A program made the position numbers and the translations under genes. A stretch of DNA of 64,000 nt from Bacteroidales bacterium (lineage in GTDB: Bacteria; Bacteroidota; Bacteroidia; Bacteroidales; WCHB1-69): contig JAFPXF010000057.1 in NCBI GenBank assembly GCA_017394765.1, positions 4,722-68,721 of the forward strand. The letters run 5' to 3'. The notes under the pieces were generated by a model, which was not told where the DNA came from, searched no databases, and saw nothing but the letters and a program-made list of their open reading frames with translations. This document shows positions 8,755 to 16,982 of this stretch, piece by piece (positions within the stretch are counted from its first letter, which is position 1; each line of letters starts with the position of its first letter).

Positions 8755-9669
8755 ATGAAAATAGTTTCCGTCGAACCCATCGGCATCAGCGAAGAGCGTG
8801 CCGTCAACATCGCATACGAACTGGCCGCCAAAGGCCACGAGTTCATCTGCTACCGCGACCGCAAAGAGGATGCCGCCACCCTCATCGAGCGAATGAAAGA
8901 GGCAGATGAGGTTATTGTTTCCAACATCAAAATCGGCAGCGACATCTTGTCCCAATGTCCCAAATTGAAGAAACTCAACATCGCCTTCACGGGGTTGGAC
9001 CATATTGATTTGGAATACACCCGCGCACACGGCATCGAGGTGGTGAACGCCTCGGGCTATGCCACGGAAGGTGTGGCGGAGTTGGCCATCGGATTGATGC
9101 TGGATGTGTATCGGCGCATCACGGCCTTGGATGCCGACACGCGCAAGGGTGGCACGCGCAACAACTTCTTGGGCCACGAGCTGCGTGGCAAGCGTGTGGG
9201 CATCGTGGGCACCGGTGACATCGGACAGCGCACGGCCCAGTTGCTTTTGGCGTTCGGCTGCGAGGTGGTGGCCTGGAGCCGCTCCGAATACGATGACGTA
9301 GTCGAGCAAGGTATCGTATATCTTCCTTTGGAGGAGCTGATGAAGACTTGCGACATCATCTCCCTGCATGTGCCGTTGACGGCAGAAACGCACCATCTCA
9401 TCAGCCGCGAGCTGCTGCTGATGTGCAAGCCCACGGCCGTCATCATCAACACCGCCCGTGGCAACGTGGTGGACATGGACGCCTTGGCTGACATGCTGAA
9501 GGCGGGCCTGCTTGGCGGCGCCGGCATCGATGTGTACGAGAAAGAGCCGCCCTTGGCCGAAGACCATCCCCTCTTCAGCGCCCCCAACTGCGTGCTTGTG
9601 CCGCATGTGGGTTATGCCACCCGTGAGGCCTTTGACGATCGCATCGACATTGTACTCAGTCACATATAA
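8755..9669 (+). CDS. D-isomer-specific 2-hydroxyacid dehydrogenase
   Basis: NAD(P)-dependent reduction of a 2-keto acid or oxidation of a D-2-hydroxyacid; cytoplasmic. The 304 residues show the Rossmann motif VGIVGTGDIGQ (148-158) and the catalytic triad Arg235 (NTARGNVVD), Glu264 (YEKEPP) and His284 (VPHVGYAT). The protein is slightly shorter than usual (about 310-330) at its C-terminus. The substrate cannot be told: 3-phosphoglycerate, D-lactate, glycerate and erythronate-4-phosphate members share these motifs. It is 21 nt upstream of a short-chain fatty acid transporter and may act on a related organic acid (inference). Confidence 0.9.
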   Translation: MKIVSVEPIGISEERAVNIAYELAAKGHEFICYRDRKEDAATLIERMKEADEVIVSNIKIGSDILSQCPKLKKLNIAFTGLDHIDLEYTRAHGIEVVNASGYATEGVAELAIGLMLDVYRRITALDADTRKGGTRNNFLGHELRGKRVGIVGTGDIGQRTAQLLLAFGCEVVAWSRSEYDDVVEQGIVYLPLEELMKTCDIISLHVPLTAETHHLISRELLLMCKPTAVIINTARGNVVDMDALADMLKAGLLGGAGIDVYEKEPPLAEDHPLFSAPNCVLVPHVGYATREAFDDRIDIVLSHI

Positions 9670-9690
9670 TATAAAAACGCTTTCCGCTCC

Positions 9691-11043
9691 ATGTTCCAAC
9701 GAATCATCAACGCCTGCGTGCGCTTTGTGCAACGTTATCTGCCTGAACCTTTCATTTTTGCCATCATCCTCACCTTCGTGGCTGCCATCCTGGCAATGCC
9801 GATTTGCCGCCAGACCCCGTTGGAGGTGGTGGAACATTGGGGCAACGGTGTCTGGAACCTGCTGGCGTTCGCCATGCAGATGGCGTTGGTGCTGGTCTGC
9901 GGCTCCACACTGGCGGCCGCGCCCATCGTGAAGCGCGGCATCAGCGCATTGGCGACATTGCCCAAGAAGCCTGCGGGTGCCATCGCGTTGGTGACGGGTA
10001 TTTCCGCCATTGCCTGCTGGCTTAACTGGGGCTTCGGTCTCATCGTGGGGGTCATCTTCGCCAAGGAGGTCGCCCGCAAACTGCCAGGCGTGGACTACCG
10101 TCTGCTTATCGCCTCGGCTTATAGCGGCTTCGTCGTATGGCACGCGGGCTTGTCGGGTTCCATCCCGCTGACGATGGCCACACCGGGCGAGGCCTTGAGT
10201 GCCGCCACCAACGGCGTGCTCACTGCCCCTGTGCCCGTATCGCAAACCATCCTCAACCCCTTCAACATAGTGACCGTTGTGCTCGTCATCATCGCGCTTG
10301 TGGCCGTCAATGCACTGATGCACCCCAAGGAGGGGAAAGCCATCACCGTGAATCCGGAATTGCTGGTGGAAGAGGAAGGAACGGCTCCTGCTGTCGCCAC
10401 GACGCCTGCCGAGAAGATGGAGCAAAGCCCGCTCTTGAGCTGGCTTGTCGCCATTTTGGGATTGGGGTATCTGATCATCAAGCTCTTTGTACGGGGCGGG
10501 GCACTGGACCTCAACGCCGTGATCATGCTGTTCCTGTTTGTGGGCATCATCTTGCATCGCACGCCTTTGGCATACGTGCGTGCCTTTGGCAAGGCCGCCT
10601 CGGGCGCGGCGGGTATCCTGTTGCAATTTCCCTTCTACGCCGGCATCATGGGCATCATCACAGGCGTGGGACACTCGGGCATCTGCTTCGGCACGGTCAT
10701 CAGCGATGCCTGCATCTCCATCTCCACACCAACCACCTACCCGTTGCTGACGTTCCTCTGCGCTGCCGTGCTCAACATCTTCGTGCCCTCGGGTGGCGGC
10801 CACTGGGCCATCCAGGCACCCATCATGTTCGCCGCGGGCGCCAACCTCGGCGTTGACCCCGGCCTCACCGGCACCGCCATCGCATGGGGCGATGCCTGGA
10901 CCAACCTCATCCAACCCTTCTGGGCCATCCCCGCTTTGGCCATCGCCAAGCTCAACGCCAAGGACATCATGGGCTTCTGCCTCATCGATTTGGTGGTCAG
11001 CGGACTCATCATTTGCGGCGGCCTGCTTGTGTGGGCCATGTGA
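9691..11043 (+). CDS. Short-chain fatty acid transporter, AtoE family
   Basis: A 450-residue inner-membrane protein with about ten or more hydrophobic segments, matching the AtoE/TIGR00366 family of short-chain fatty acid transporters. Characteristic stretches are YLPEPFIFAIILTFVAAIL near the start, CWLNWGFGLIVG, and the C-terminal VPSGGGHWAIQAPIM. A charged cytoplasmic loop (about residues 215-245) splits the two halves. It follows a 2-hydroxyacid dehydrogenase by 21 nt and was probably co-transcribed with it. In gut Bacteroidota such carriers are thought to move butyrate- or propionate-like acids; direction and substrate are not visible here. Confidence 0.9.
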   Translation: MFQRIINACVRFVQRYLPEPFIFAIILTFVAAILAMPICRQTPLEVVEHWGNGVWNLLAFAMQMALVLVCGSTLAAAPIVKRGISALATLPKKPAGAIALVTGISAIACWLNWGFGLIVGVIFAKEVARKLPGVDYRLLIASAYSGFVVWHAGLSGSIPLTMATPGEALSAATNGVLTAPVPVSQTILNPFNIVTVVLVIIALVAVNALMHPKEGKAITVNPELLVEEEGTAPAVATTPAEKMEQSPLLSWLVAILGLGYLIIKLFVRGGALDLNAVIMLFLFVGIILHRTPLAYVRAFGKAASGAAGILLQFPFYAGIMGIITGVGHSGICFGTVISDACISISTPTTYPLLTFLCAAVLNIFVPSGGGHWAIQAPIMFAAGANLGVDPGLTGTAIAWGDAWTNLIQPFWAIPALAIAKLNAKDIMGFCLIDLVVSGLIICGGLLVWAM

Positions 11044-11060
11044 CGTACAACCAATTTTGG

Positions 11061-11069
11061 TATTTTTGC
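11061..11069 (+). promoter_or_regulatory. -7 promoter element for the IspD-GuaD/epimerase operon
   Basis: TATTTTTGC matches TAnnTTTGC, 37 nt before the ATG at 11107 and just after the transporter stop, marking a new transcription unit. Confidence 0.65.
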
Positions 11070-11106
11070 CATCCCAATAAAATGTCGCACAAAAAACAAG
11101 AATCCC

Positions 11107-12405
11107 ATGAACATCGCGATAATCATGGCGGCGGGCAAAGGCCTCCGCGTCGGCGGGGAGATTCCCAAACAGTTCGTCGAAGTTGACGGGCACATGCTGA
11201 TCGAATACTCCATCGCCACCTTCCAACAGCACCCGGGCATTGACGAAATCGTCGTTGTCATCCCCGACGACTGCCCCGATGCCGTCATCCGGAAACTGCA
11301 AACGCAATTTGACAAGATCACCCGATTCGTGGTTGGCGGCACAGAGCGATTCCTATCCTCGTGGAATGCGGTACGACTCTTTGCCGACAGACCCGACGAC
11401 AACCTGCTGTTGCACGATGCAGCGCGGCCGGGCATCACCCCGCGCATCATCGACGACCTGCTGCACACCTTGGAAACGGGCGAGGCTGCCGTCACCGCGC
11501 TGCCCGCCATTGACACCGTGCTGCACGGCGACCACGAGAGAACCCTTTTGGAAACATTCAACCGAAGCCGTGTCTTCTATGCCCAGACTCCACAGGCCTT
11601 CCGTGCCAAGTTGCTCTTCGACTGCTTCACAAAGCTATGGCAGGAGGGCGGCATCACCCCCACTGACGAGAGCGGCCTCGTGAAACACTTCCGTCCCGAC
11701 GTCCCAATCCACATTGTGATTGGGGAGGTCGTCAACTTCAAGGTCACCTACCCCAACGACCTCAAGATTGTGGGCTATAACAACATTGTCCAGATTCTGA
11801 AAAAGCACGGGAAAGAAGCAACTGAAAGCAATAATGACGCCGCACCCTGCAAGGTCTCAAGCAGTGATGCATACATACCCAAGCTCTCCCGACTGGATCG
11901 TTCCTCATCTGTCAGGAACCGGGAAACGCCCGTCACGGAGGACGACTACAAATACATGCGCATGGCCATTGAGGTCTCTGAGCGCAATATCGCGGAGGGC
12001 GGCGGTCCCTTCGGGGCTGTGATTGTCAAGGACGGGGAGGTCATAGCCGCCTCCGGAAACCGTGTGGTGCCCAACAATGACCCCACCGCCCACGCGGAGG
12101 TGACAGCCATCCGAGAGGCATGTGCCAAATTAGGCACTTTCCAGCTCATCGGTGCCACGCTCTACGCCTCCTGCGAGCCTTGCCCCATGTGCCTCAGTTC
12201 CATCTATTGGGCCGGCATCTCACGCGTCTTCTACGCCGGCACACGCTACGACTCCGACGATGTCGGCTTCGACGATTCCTTCATCTACGACGAGCTCTCC
12301 ATTCCCGTGTCCGAACGATCCATACCCTTCCGCCAAATCCTGCACGGGGAATCCCTGCGTGCCTACCGTCTCTGGGCCACGAAAGATGACAAAGAGAGAT
12401 ACTAA
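11107..12405 (+). CDS. IspD/TarI-type cytidylyltransferase fused to a guanine deaminase
   Basis: A single 432-codon frame holds two enzymes. Residues 1-~230 are an IspD-like cytidylyltransferase (MEP + CTP to CDP-ME in the non-mevalonate isoprenoid pathway): AAGKGLRVGGEIPKQF with the CTP-binding Arg/Lys, LLHDAARPGI, FYAQTPQAF, TDESGLV and the C-terminal FKVTYPNDL. TarI (ribitol-5-phosphate cytidylyltransferase) is close and cannot be excluded. Residues ~235-277 are a polar linker. Residues ~278-432 are a nucleoside deaminase very like Bacillus GuaD (guanine to xanthine): zinc ligands His329 in HAEVTAIREA and Cys359/Cys362 in CEPCPMC, the catalytic Glu331, GFDDSFIYDE, and a C-terminal aromatic tail DKERY. 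The two activities normally sit in separate proteins. The epimerase gene follows by 15 nt. Confidence 0.88.
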   Translation: MNIAIIMAAGKGLRVGGEIPKQFVEVDGHMLIEYSIATFQQHPGIDEIVVVIPDDCPDAVIRKLQTQFDKITRFVVGGTERFLSSWNAVRLFADRPDDNLLLHDAARPGITPRIIDDLLHTLETGEAAVTALPAIDTVLHGDHERTLLETFNRSRVFYAQTPQAFRAKLLFDCFTKLWQEGGITPTDESGLVKHFRPDVPIHIVIGEVVNFKVTYPNDLKIVGYNNIVQILKKHGKEATESNNDAAPCKVSSSDAYIPKLSRLDRSSSVRNRETPVTEDDYKYMRMAIEVSERNIAEGGGPFGAVIVKDGEVIAASGNRVVPNNDPTAHAEVTAIREACAKLGTFQLIGATLYASCEPCPMCLSSIYWAGISRVFYAGTRYDSDDVGFDDSFIYDELSIPVSERSIPFRQILHGESLRAYRLWATKDDKERY

Positions 12406-12420
12406 CAAACACTGGTAAAC

Positions 12421-13482
12421 ATGAAGCTGTTGAGTATCATCGGGGCACGGCCCCAGTTTGTGAAGGCCGCCATGGTCAGTGCGGAAATCGACCGCACAAA
12501 GGGTCTTGACGAGGTGTTGGTCCACACGGGGCAGCACTTCGACACCAACATGTCGCAGCTCTTCTTCGAGGAGATGGGGTTGCGCGCCCCCGACCACAAC
12601 CTCGGCATCCACTCCCTCCCGCACGAGGAGATGGTGTCGCAGATGCGGCAGAAGCTCACAGACCTCATCGGGCAGGAAAAGCCCGACTATGTGTTGGTGT
12701 ATGGCGATACGGACTCCACGCTCGCCGGCGCTTTGGCAGCCCACGACTGCGGGGTGCGCCTCTGCCATGTGGAGGCCGGACTCCGCTCCTTCAACCCCAA
12801 GATGCGCGAGGAGTACAACCGTATAGAGACCGACAAGCGCTCCGACCTGCTCTTTGCGCCCACCGAGACCGCCGTGGCCAACCTCATCGCGGAGGGCATC
12901 GGCTCCGACAGAATCGTGCGCACCGGCGATGTGATGAAAGATGCCGCACTGCACTTCATGCCCATGGCCAAGCATCCTGCCGCCGCACTGCCCGACCGTT
13001 TCGCACTCTGCACACTCCACCGCGCCGAAAACACCGACGACCCCGACATCCTCAAGGAACTCCTGTTGGCCTTGGAGATGACCACGCAATATGTGCCCGT
13101 TGTGCTGCCGCTGCACCCGCGCACCCGCAACAAAATACTGGAAATCGGCTACCCCACCGACCGCTCGCCCATTCACTTCATCGAGCCAGTGGGCTACTTG
13201 GAAATGCTGTATCTGTTGAGCCATTGCGCGTTAGTACTCACCGACAGCGGCGGTCTGCAGAAGGAGGCTTACTTCGCCCACAAATATTGCCTCACCCTGC
13301 GTGAGGAGACGGAATGGATGGAACTCTGCGCCCGTGGCTATAACCACCTGCTCGGCCATAACCACATCGACATCGTCAACTCCGTGCAAATATTCCTCGA
13401 CATGCCGCCCATCTTTGCAGACGACCTATACGGCGACGGGCACACGGCGAGAACCATCGTGTCGGCCATCAGCCAACGATAG
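12421..13482 (+). CDS. wecB: UDP-N-acetylglucosamine 2-epimerase (non-hydrolysing)
   Basis: Interconverts UDP-GlcNAc and UDP-ManNAc for surface polysaccharide synthesis; cytoplasmic. The 353-residue length is usual for the family. Motifs include the N-terminal IIGARPQFVKAAMVSAEI, YGDTDSTLAGALAAH, CHVEAGLRSFNPKMREEYNR, TLHRAENTDDP and the UDP-binding LTDSGGLQKEAYF. It starts 15 nt after the IspD-GuaD fusion. A CDP-sugar/isoprenoid cytidylyltransferase next to a sugar-nucleotide epimerase fits either a housekeeping cluster or a surface-glycan locus. The next gene starts only after a 217-bp AT-rich gap. Confidence 0.93.
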   Translation: MKLLSIIGARPQFVKAAMVSAEIDRTKGLDEVLVHTGQHFDTNMSQLFFEEMGLRAPDHNLGIHSLPHEEMVSQMRQKLTDLIGQEKPDYVLVYGDTDSTLAGALAAHDCGVRLCHVEAGLRSFNPKMREEYNRIETDKRSDLLFAPTETAVANLIAEGIGSDRIVRTGDVMKDAALHFMPMAKHPAAALPDRFALCTLHRAENTDDPDILKELLLALEMTTQYVPVVLPLHPRTRNKILEIGYPTDRSPIHFIEPVGYLEMLYLLSHCALVLTDSGGLQKEAYFAHKYCLTLREETEWMELCARGYNHLLGHNHIDIVNSVQIFLDMPPIFADDLYGDGHTARTIVSAISQR

Positions 13483-13524
13483 TGTTGTAGATTATTCATG
13501 TTTCGCGGGTTCATTACCGTGCGT

Positions 13525-13659
13525 TTTCTGTTGAGAGAGGATAAATATCACCTCACACCACATCCATTAACATTTTGAAACAATGTGTTTTACACCAAAA
13601 CATCTCTCTTTTTTCTCCATAGGGGTTCACATTTCTGATGAGAGACGATAAATATTCAC
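13525..13659. repeat. Imperfect ~27-nt direct repeat upstream of the C10 peptidase
   Basis: Two copies, 13525-13551 and 13632-13659, share the core GAGAGA(G/C)GATAAATAT and differ at two bases and one insertion. They start 107 nt apart in the AT-rich gap between the epimerase and the C10 gene. They may mark a duplicated regulatory region or the edge of an insertion. Confidence 0.6.
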
Positions 13660-13670
13660 AAAAAAACTGC

Positions 13671-13678
13671 ATCTTTGC
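13671..13678 (+). promoter_or_regulatory. Possible -7 element for the C10 peptidase gene
   Basis: ATCTTTGC, preceded by C rather than T, is a partial match to TAnnTTTGC, 21 nt upstream of the ATG at 13700. Transcription from here would start close to that ATG, which supports it as the start of the now-truncated protein. Confidence 0.4.
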
Positions 13679-13699
13679 CGCCGAATTGTATTAAACAAA

Positions 13700-14860
13700 A
13701 TGTGCACTTGCAACTTGTATTCACCCGTTGTAATATATATCTGCAACTTTGAGAAGGGATTTATCATCGTTTCAGCAGATAATGCCGCATACCCAGTATT
13801 GGGATTTAGTGATGAGGGTAATTTCAGCATCAATGACATGCCTCCTGCTGTTGAACTAATCACAAACGGCTATAAGGATGAGATTCTTCACGCCAAACGG
13901 ACAAGGACAACAGCCTCGGAAGAAATAAGGAATGAGTGGTGGAAATACCTCAGAAACACTGTTGACAGGTCTTTCTACGCCCCAACCCATTATCTGATAC
14001 AAACCAAATGGGATCAAAGAGGAGGTTATCAGTATCCAGCAACAATTGGGTACAATTATTTCTGCCCAATAGGGAATAACAATTGTAGAACACTTGTAGG
14101 GTGTGGTGCTGTTGCTATGGCACAAATATTACATTATTGGGCTTGTTCCGTATATCCCCACGGCACAGCATACAATCGCCAGCAAGACACATTGATAAAC
14201 TTGTCTGGCCAAAATTACGAATGGTATTCTATGCATGCGCAAAAGTCTGATATATATAATGCAAAATTGTTGGCAGATTGTGCTTATTCCATTAATTCAA
14301 ACTTCGATTGTTCACGTACCAGTTCCAAAATTGACACGGTTGCGATTACATTAAGAAATCACTGGGGATTTGCTAATGCCACTGTATATTATAAAGGGAA
14401 TGAGCAAACTTGGATTGCACAACTAAAAGCATCTTTAGACCAACGTCAACCCATTTATTATCGAGGTCAAAGCAATGATATAAATAATCCCCCAGGTCAT
14501 GCGTGGATTGTTGACGGCTATAATAACAACAATTATTTTCATTGCAACTTTGGATGGGGAAATCGATTTGAAAACAACTATCAAGATTGGGACGGTTGGT
14601 ATCTTTTATCAAATATCATAGCTAATTCCATCAATCTCAGTTATCAACATGCAGCCATATTGAACTTTTATCCCACAACGTATTCGACAACAGATTTTAT
14701 AAATTCCAGCATCCCTACTGGAACGTATTCCGGGCACAAGATTGTCATTGAAAACAGTAGTGTGAACAGCAACGCCAATGTAATACTTGACCCTGATTGT
14801 TCCACTGAAATATTCGGTCCTTTTAGCGTTCCACTTGGATCATCATTGAGCATACAATAA
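13700..14860 (+). CDS. C10 family (streptopain-like) cysteine peptidase, N-terminally truncated
   Basis: A 386-residue protein that joins the family in the middle of its propeptide (CNFEKGFIIVSADNAAYPVLGF at 15-36 resembles the end of the Spi propeptide domain). No signal peptide is present. An in-frame stop at 13649-13651, with no ATG between, excludes a longer version. The catalytic Cys135 is in LVGCGAVAMAQILHYW and the catalytic His267 in PPGHAWIVDGY. HCNFGWGN..DGWY follows, as in C10 enzymes. The end (residues ~345-386) is a short beta-rich tail rather than a recognisable T9SS domain. The gene is visibly AT-rich compared with the epimerase before it, suggesting a different origin. An inhibitor-like lipoprotein gene follows after 17 nt. 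It could be a decayed gene or an intracellular variant. Confidence 0.85.
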   Translation: MCTCNLYSPVVIYICNFEKGFIIVSADNAAYPVLGFSDEGNFSINDMPPAVELITNGYKDEILHAKRTRTTASEEIRNEWWKYLRNTVDRSFYAPTHYLIQTKWDQRGGYQYPATIGYNYFCPIGNNNCRTLVGCGAVAMAQILHYWACSVYPHGTAYNRQQDTLINLSGQNYEWYSMHAQKSDIYNAKLLADCAYSINSNFDCSRTSSKIDTVAITLRNHWGFANATVYYKGNEQTWIAQLKASLDQRQPIYYRGQSNDINNPPGHAWIVDGYNNNNYFHCNFGWGNRFENNYQDWDGWYLLSNIIANSINLSYQHAAILNFYPTTYSTTDFINSSIPTGTYSGHKIVIENSSVNSNANVILDPDCSTEIFGPFSVPLGSSLSIQ

Positions 14861-14877
14861 TTTTTAATTTTTTTATT

Positions 14878-15270
14878 ATGAATAGAATAAGAATACTCTT
14901 AACAACGATAGTTACAAGTGTAATTGTTCTTGTAACCATATCATGTAATAGGAACGATGCGGATTTTATTCTTCATGTCGGAGAAACGTGTGAAATAATT
15001 TTATGGCAGTACGACTATCCGGGTTTTGATTGGATATGGGAAAATCAGAGCGAGACAAATGTTGTAAGCATGTATAAGTACGATTATACAACACAAACAA
15101 GCGCTTCGGTTTCTGACACAGTGTTGATTGACGGATTAGGTGGTCCTGTGGCCTATTGTTTTAGAGGCGAAAAAAAAGGATGGGCAAATATCTGTTTGGT
15201 TCGGCACCTTGGTGATGGTGAACCCGAAAACAGACAACGAATTCATTTCTCCATACGGGTCATTGAATGA
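14878..15270 (+). CDS. Small lipoprotein resembling chagasin-type (I42) cysteine-protease inhibitor
   Basis: A 130-residue protein with a lipoprotein signal ending VTISC (Cys23). The mature part follows the layout of chagasin: an early GET strand, a first loop with Tyr-Pro-Gly-Phe-Asp-Trp (47-52, compare NPTTGYxW), a GLGG loop at 86-89 followed by AYCFRG (compare GxGG..W.F), and a third loop RHLGDG at 109-114 where chagasin has RPW. These three loops insert into the active-site cleft of papain-like enzymes (family knowledge). The match is by eye and remote. The position, 17 nt behind a C10 cysteine peptidase and with the same AT-rich composition, suggests a co-transcribed peptidase-inhibitor pair that protects the cell envelope (inference). 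Confidence 0.6.
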   Translation: MNRIRILLTTIVTSVIVLVTISCNRNDADFILHVGETCEIILWQYDYPGFDWIWENQSETNVVSMYKYDYTTQTSASVSDTVLIDGLGGPVAYCFRGEKKGWANICLVRHLGDGEPENRQRIHFSIRVIE

Positions 15271-15317
15271 GGACAACGGGTTCCTGAAATCTTTCGTCAA
15301 ACAGTTTTTCTGTGAAC

Positions 15318-16130
15318 CTACAATTTGTACACCCTGATGTAGTCCACATACATCTTCTCCTCAAAATAGGTTCTCTTTCGGGGTTGGTACCGCCGTTGCG
15401 TCTGCACAGCCAAGTTGAGGATGATTCTCACAGGATCCACAATTCCATGGTTTAGCTCGACCCTTATGGGCTGGTCGTCAATATACCATACTATTCTGGT
15501 GCTGTCCCACTCGATGGCATAGGTGTGCCAATCTTCGTATGAATAAGATTTAAGATCGAATGTCTGCAGGTTTTTGGTAAAAGAACCCGGCTCATACGCC
15601 AGATGAAGGTTTGTTTCAACGTGATTGGGACGTTTGTGGCCATAGAACTCGAAAATGTCTATTTCGGCGTAATTACTGGCGTTGGGCACTCCTTCTCCGA
15701 TAAAAGTCCAAAAGGCGGGCCACAGTCCCCGGCGGTAGGGGCACTTGATGCGCGCTTCGATATAGCCAAAATTCCGATTATACGGGCGTTTTGTCTCCAC
15801 CCATCCGGAAGAATAGGGATAGACACCCTGCTCGCAAAGTTGACAGGCATTCACCGTCCATGAGGATTTCTCCTGGGGACACTCCACCGGACGGTTGTCC
15901 AGACGAATTACGAGATTCCCGTCCTCAACCCACACATTGTCGGCCAGATAGATTTGGGGTTCCCTGCCATGCACGGCAAAGTTCAGCACCGACCAGCGCG
16001 ACTCGTCGAAAAAGGAGAAGTCGTCCTCCCAATCCAGTTTCCATAGAGCACTGTCCAAGGACGGTTGTGCCACACCATGCCCCATCATTATCATGACGAA
16101 CAAACAGAATAGCACGGACAAATTACGCAT
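15318..16130 (-). CDS. Secreted glycoside hydrolase family 16 (beta-glucanase-like)
   Basis: Endo-acting hydrolase of beta-1,3/1,4-glucans or related galactans. With the start at 16130 the protein has 270 residues and a signal peptide (MRNLSVLFCLFVMIMMGHGVAQ). An upstream ATG at 16157 in the same frame is also possible. The GH16 catalytic motif ExDxxE is seen as EIDIFE (Glu156, Asp158, Glu161), and RGLWPAFWTF before it is typical of the family. The end MYVDYIRVYKL is the usual last strand. Family members include laminarinase, lichenase, agarase and carrageenase; the subsite residues do not let me choose. It is convergent with the inhibitor-like gene (47 nt apart). Confidence 0.92.
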   Translation of the reverse strand: MRNLSVLFCLFVMIMMGHGVAQPSLDSALWKLDWEDDFSFFDESRWSVLNFAVHGREPQIYLADNVWVEDGNLVIRLDNRPVECPQEKSSWTVNACQLCEQGVYPYSSGWVETKRPYNRNFGYIEARIKCPYRRGLWPAFWTFIGEGVPNASNYAEIDIFEFYGHKRPNHVETNLHLAYEPGSFTKNLQTFDLKSYSYEDWHTYAIEWDSTRIVWYIDDQPIRVELNHGIVDPVRIILNLAVQTQRRYQPRKRTYFEEKMYVDYIRVYKL

Positions 16131-16254
16131 TTTCAAGTTTTTCAGATTATTTTCCATTTGATATTTGGATAGAACTGCTTGACAACAACTCTGTTCTATC
16201 CGCATGGGCTTTCACTTCCTATTTCACAGGCATCTCAACCCCATGCCTTTAGAC

Positions 16255-16899
16255 CTAATTGGTAAAGACATACTGCAAAATGTTCGCACCCATCTGAAGT
16301 GCCTTGGTGCGAGTGGCCTCCGAATCCTTGTGTACCACATAGTCCTCCCATCCGTCGCCGAGGTCGCACTCGTAGGTAAAGAGAAAGACCATGCGTCCCT
16401 CGTAAAACAAGGCAAACGCTTGCGGCGGCTTGTTGTCGTGCTCATGTATTTTCGGCAAACCGTTCGGGAAGTTGTATTTCTGATGGAAGATCGGATGGTT
16501 GAAGGGCAACTCCACCAGTTCCAATTCCGGGAACACCTTCTTCATCTCCCTGCGGATGTAGGTATTCATGCCATAGTTGTCATCGGCGTGCAGGAAGCCG
16601 CCGGAGATCAAGTACATACGCAGGTTGTATGCCTCGGCCTCCGTGAAAAGCACGTTGCCATGACCCGTCATGTGGACGAAGGGGTATTGGAAAATGTCCG
16701 CGCTGCCCACCTCAACGGTGGCGGGCTTCGTCTCCAAGGACATGCCCAAGTTGCTGTTGCAAAACTTGATGAGATTGGGCAGCGACGTGGGGTTGGCATA
16801 CCAATCACCGCCGCCGTTGTACTTCAACAAGGCAATTTGCTGCGCAGAAGCCGCGAGGCACAGGACGCAGAACATCAGTCCGAAGAGATATTTTTTCAT
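16255..16899 (-). CDS. Exported DUF4159 domain protein
   Basis: A 214-residue protein; the chosen ATG gives the signal MKKYLFGLMFCVLCLAASAQ. The open frame extends 36 codons further upstream but crosses the promoter at 16924-16932. The body matches DUF4159: IALLKYNGGGDWYANP, FVHMTGHGNVLFTEAEAYNLR, a GGFLHADDNYGMN turn, and VELPFNHPIFHQ. DUF4159 has a class I glutamine amidotransferase-like fold in predicted models and occurs often near MoxR/VWA genes; its role is unknown. Here it stands alone with its own promoter. Confidence 0.85.
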   Translation of the reverse strand: MKKYLFGLMFCVLCLAASAQQIALLKYNGGGDWYANPTSLPNLIKFCNSNLGMSLETKPATVEVGSADIFQYPFVHMTGHGNVLFTEAEAYNLRMYLISGGFLHADDNYGMNTYIRREMKKVFPELELVELPFNHPIFHQKYNFPNGLPKIHEHDNKPPQAFALFYEGRMVFLFTYECDLGDGWEDYVVHKDSEATRTKALQMGANILQYVFTN

Positions 16900-16923
16900 A
16901 TTCAGGGTATCCAAAAAAAGCCT

Positions 16924-16932
16924 GCAAAAGTA
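16924..16932 (-). promoter_or_regulatory. -7 promoter element for the DUF4159 gene
   Basis: The minus strand reads TACTTTTGC, matching TAnnTTTGC, 25 nt upstream of the ATG at 16899. Confidence 0.65.
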
Positions 16933-16982
16933 CATAATTTTCGGAAAAGTGGGGGTGGTCGATGAAGTGCGCCCCATTTTCG

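Noticed and set aside
7852..11307. Minus-strand open frame of 1,151 codons
   Set aside because: Antisense to Omp28, the hydroxyacid dehydrogenase, the AtoE transporter and part of the IspD fusion, all with clear motifs. The antisense protein is His/Asp/Gly-rich without any family.
13600..15300. Insertion sequence or prophage carrying the C10/inhibitor pair
   Set aside because: No transposase, integrase or terminal inverted repeats are seen. Only AT-rich composition and a short direct repeat support transfer.
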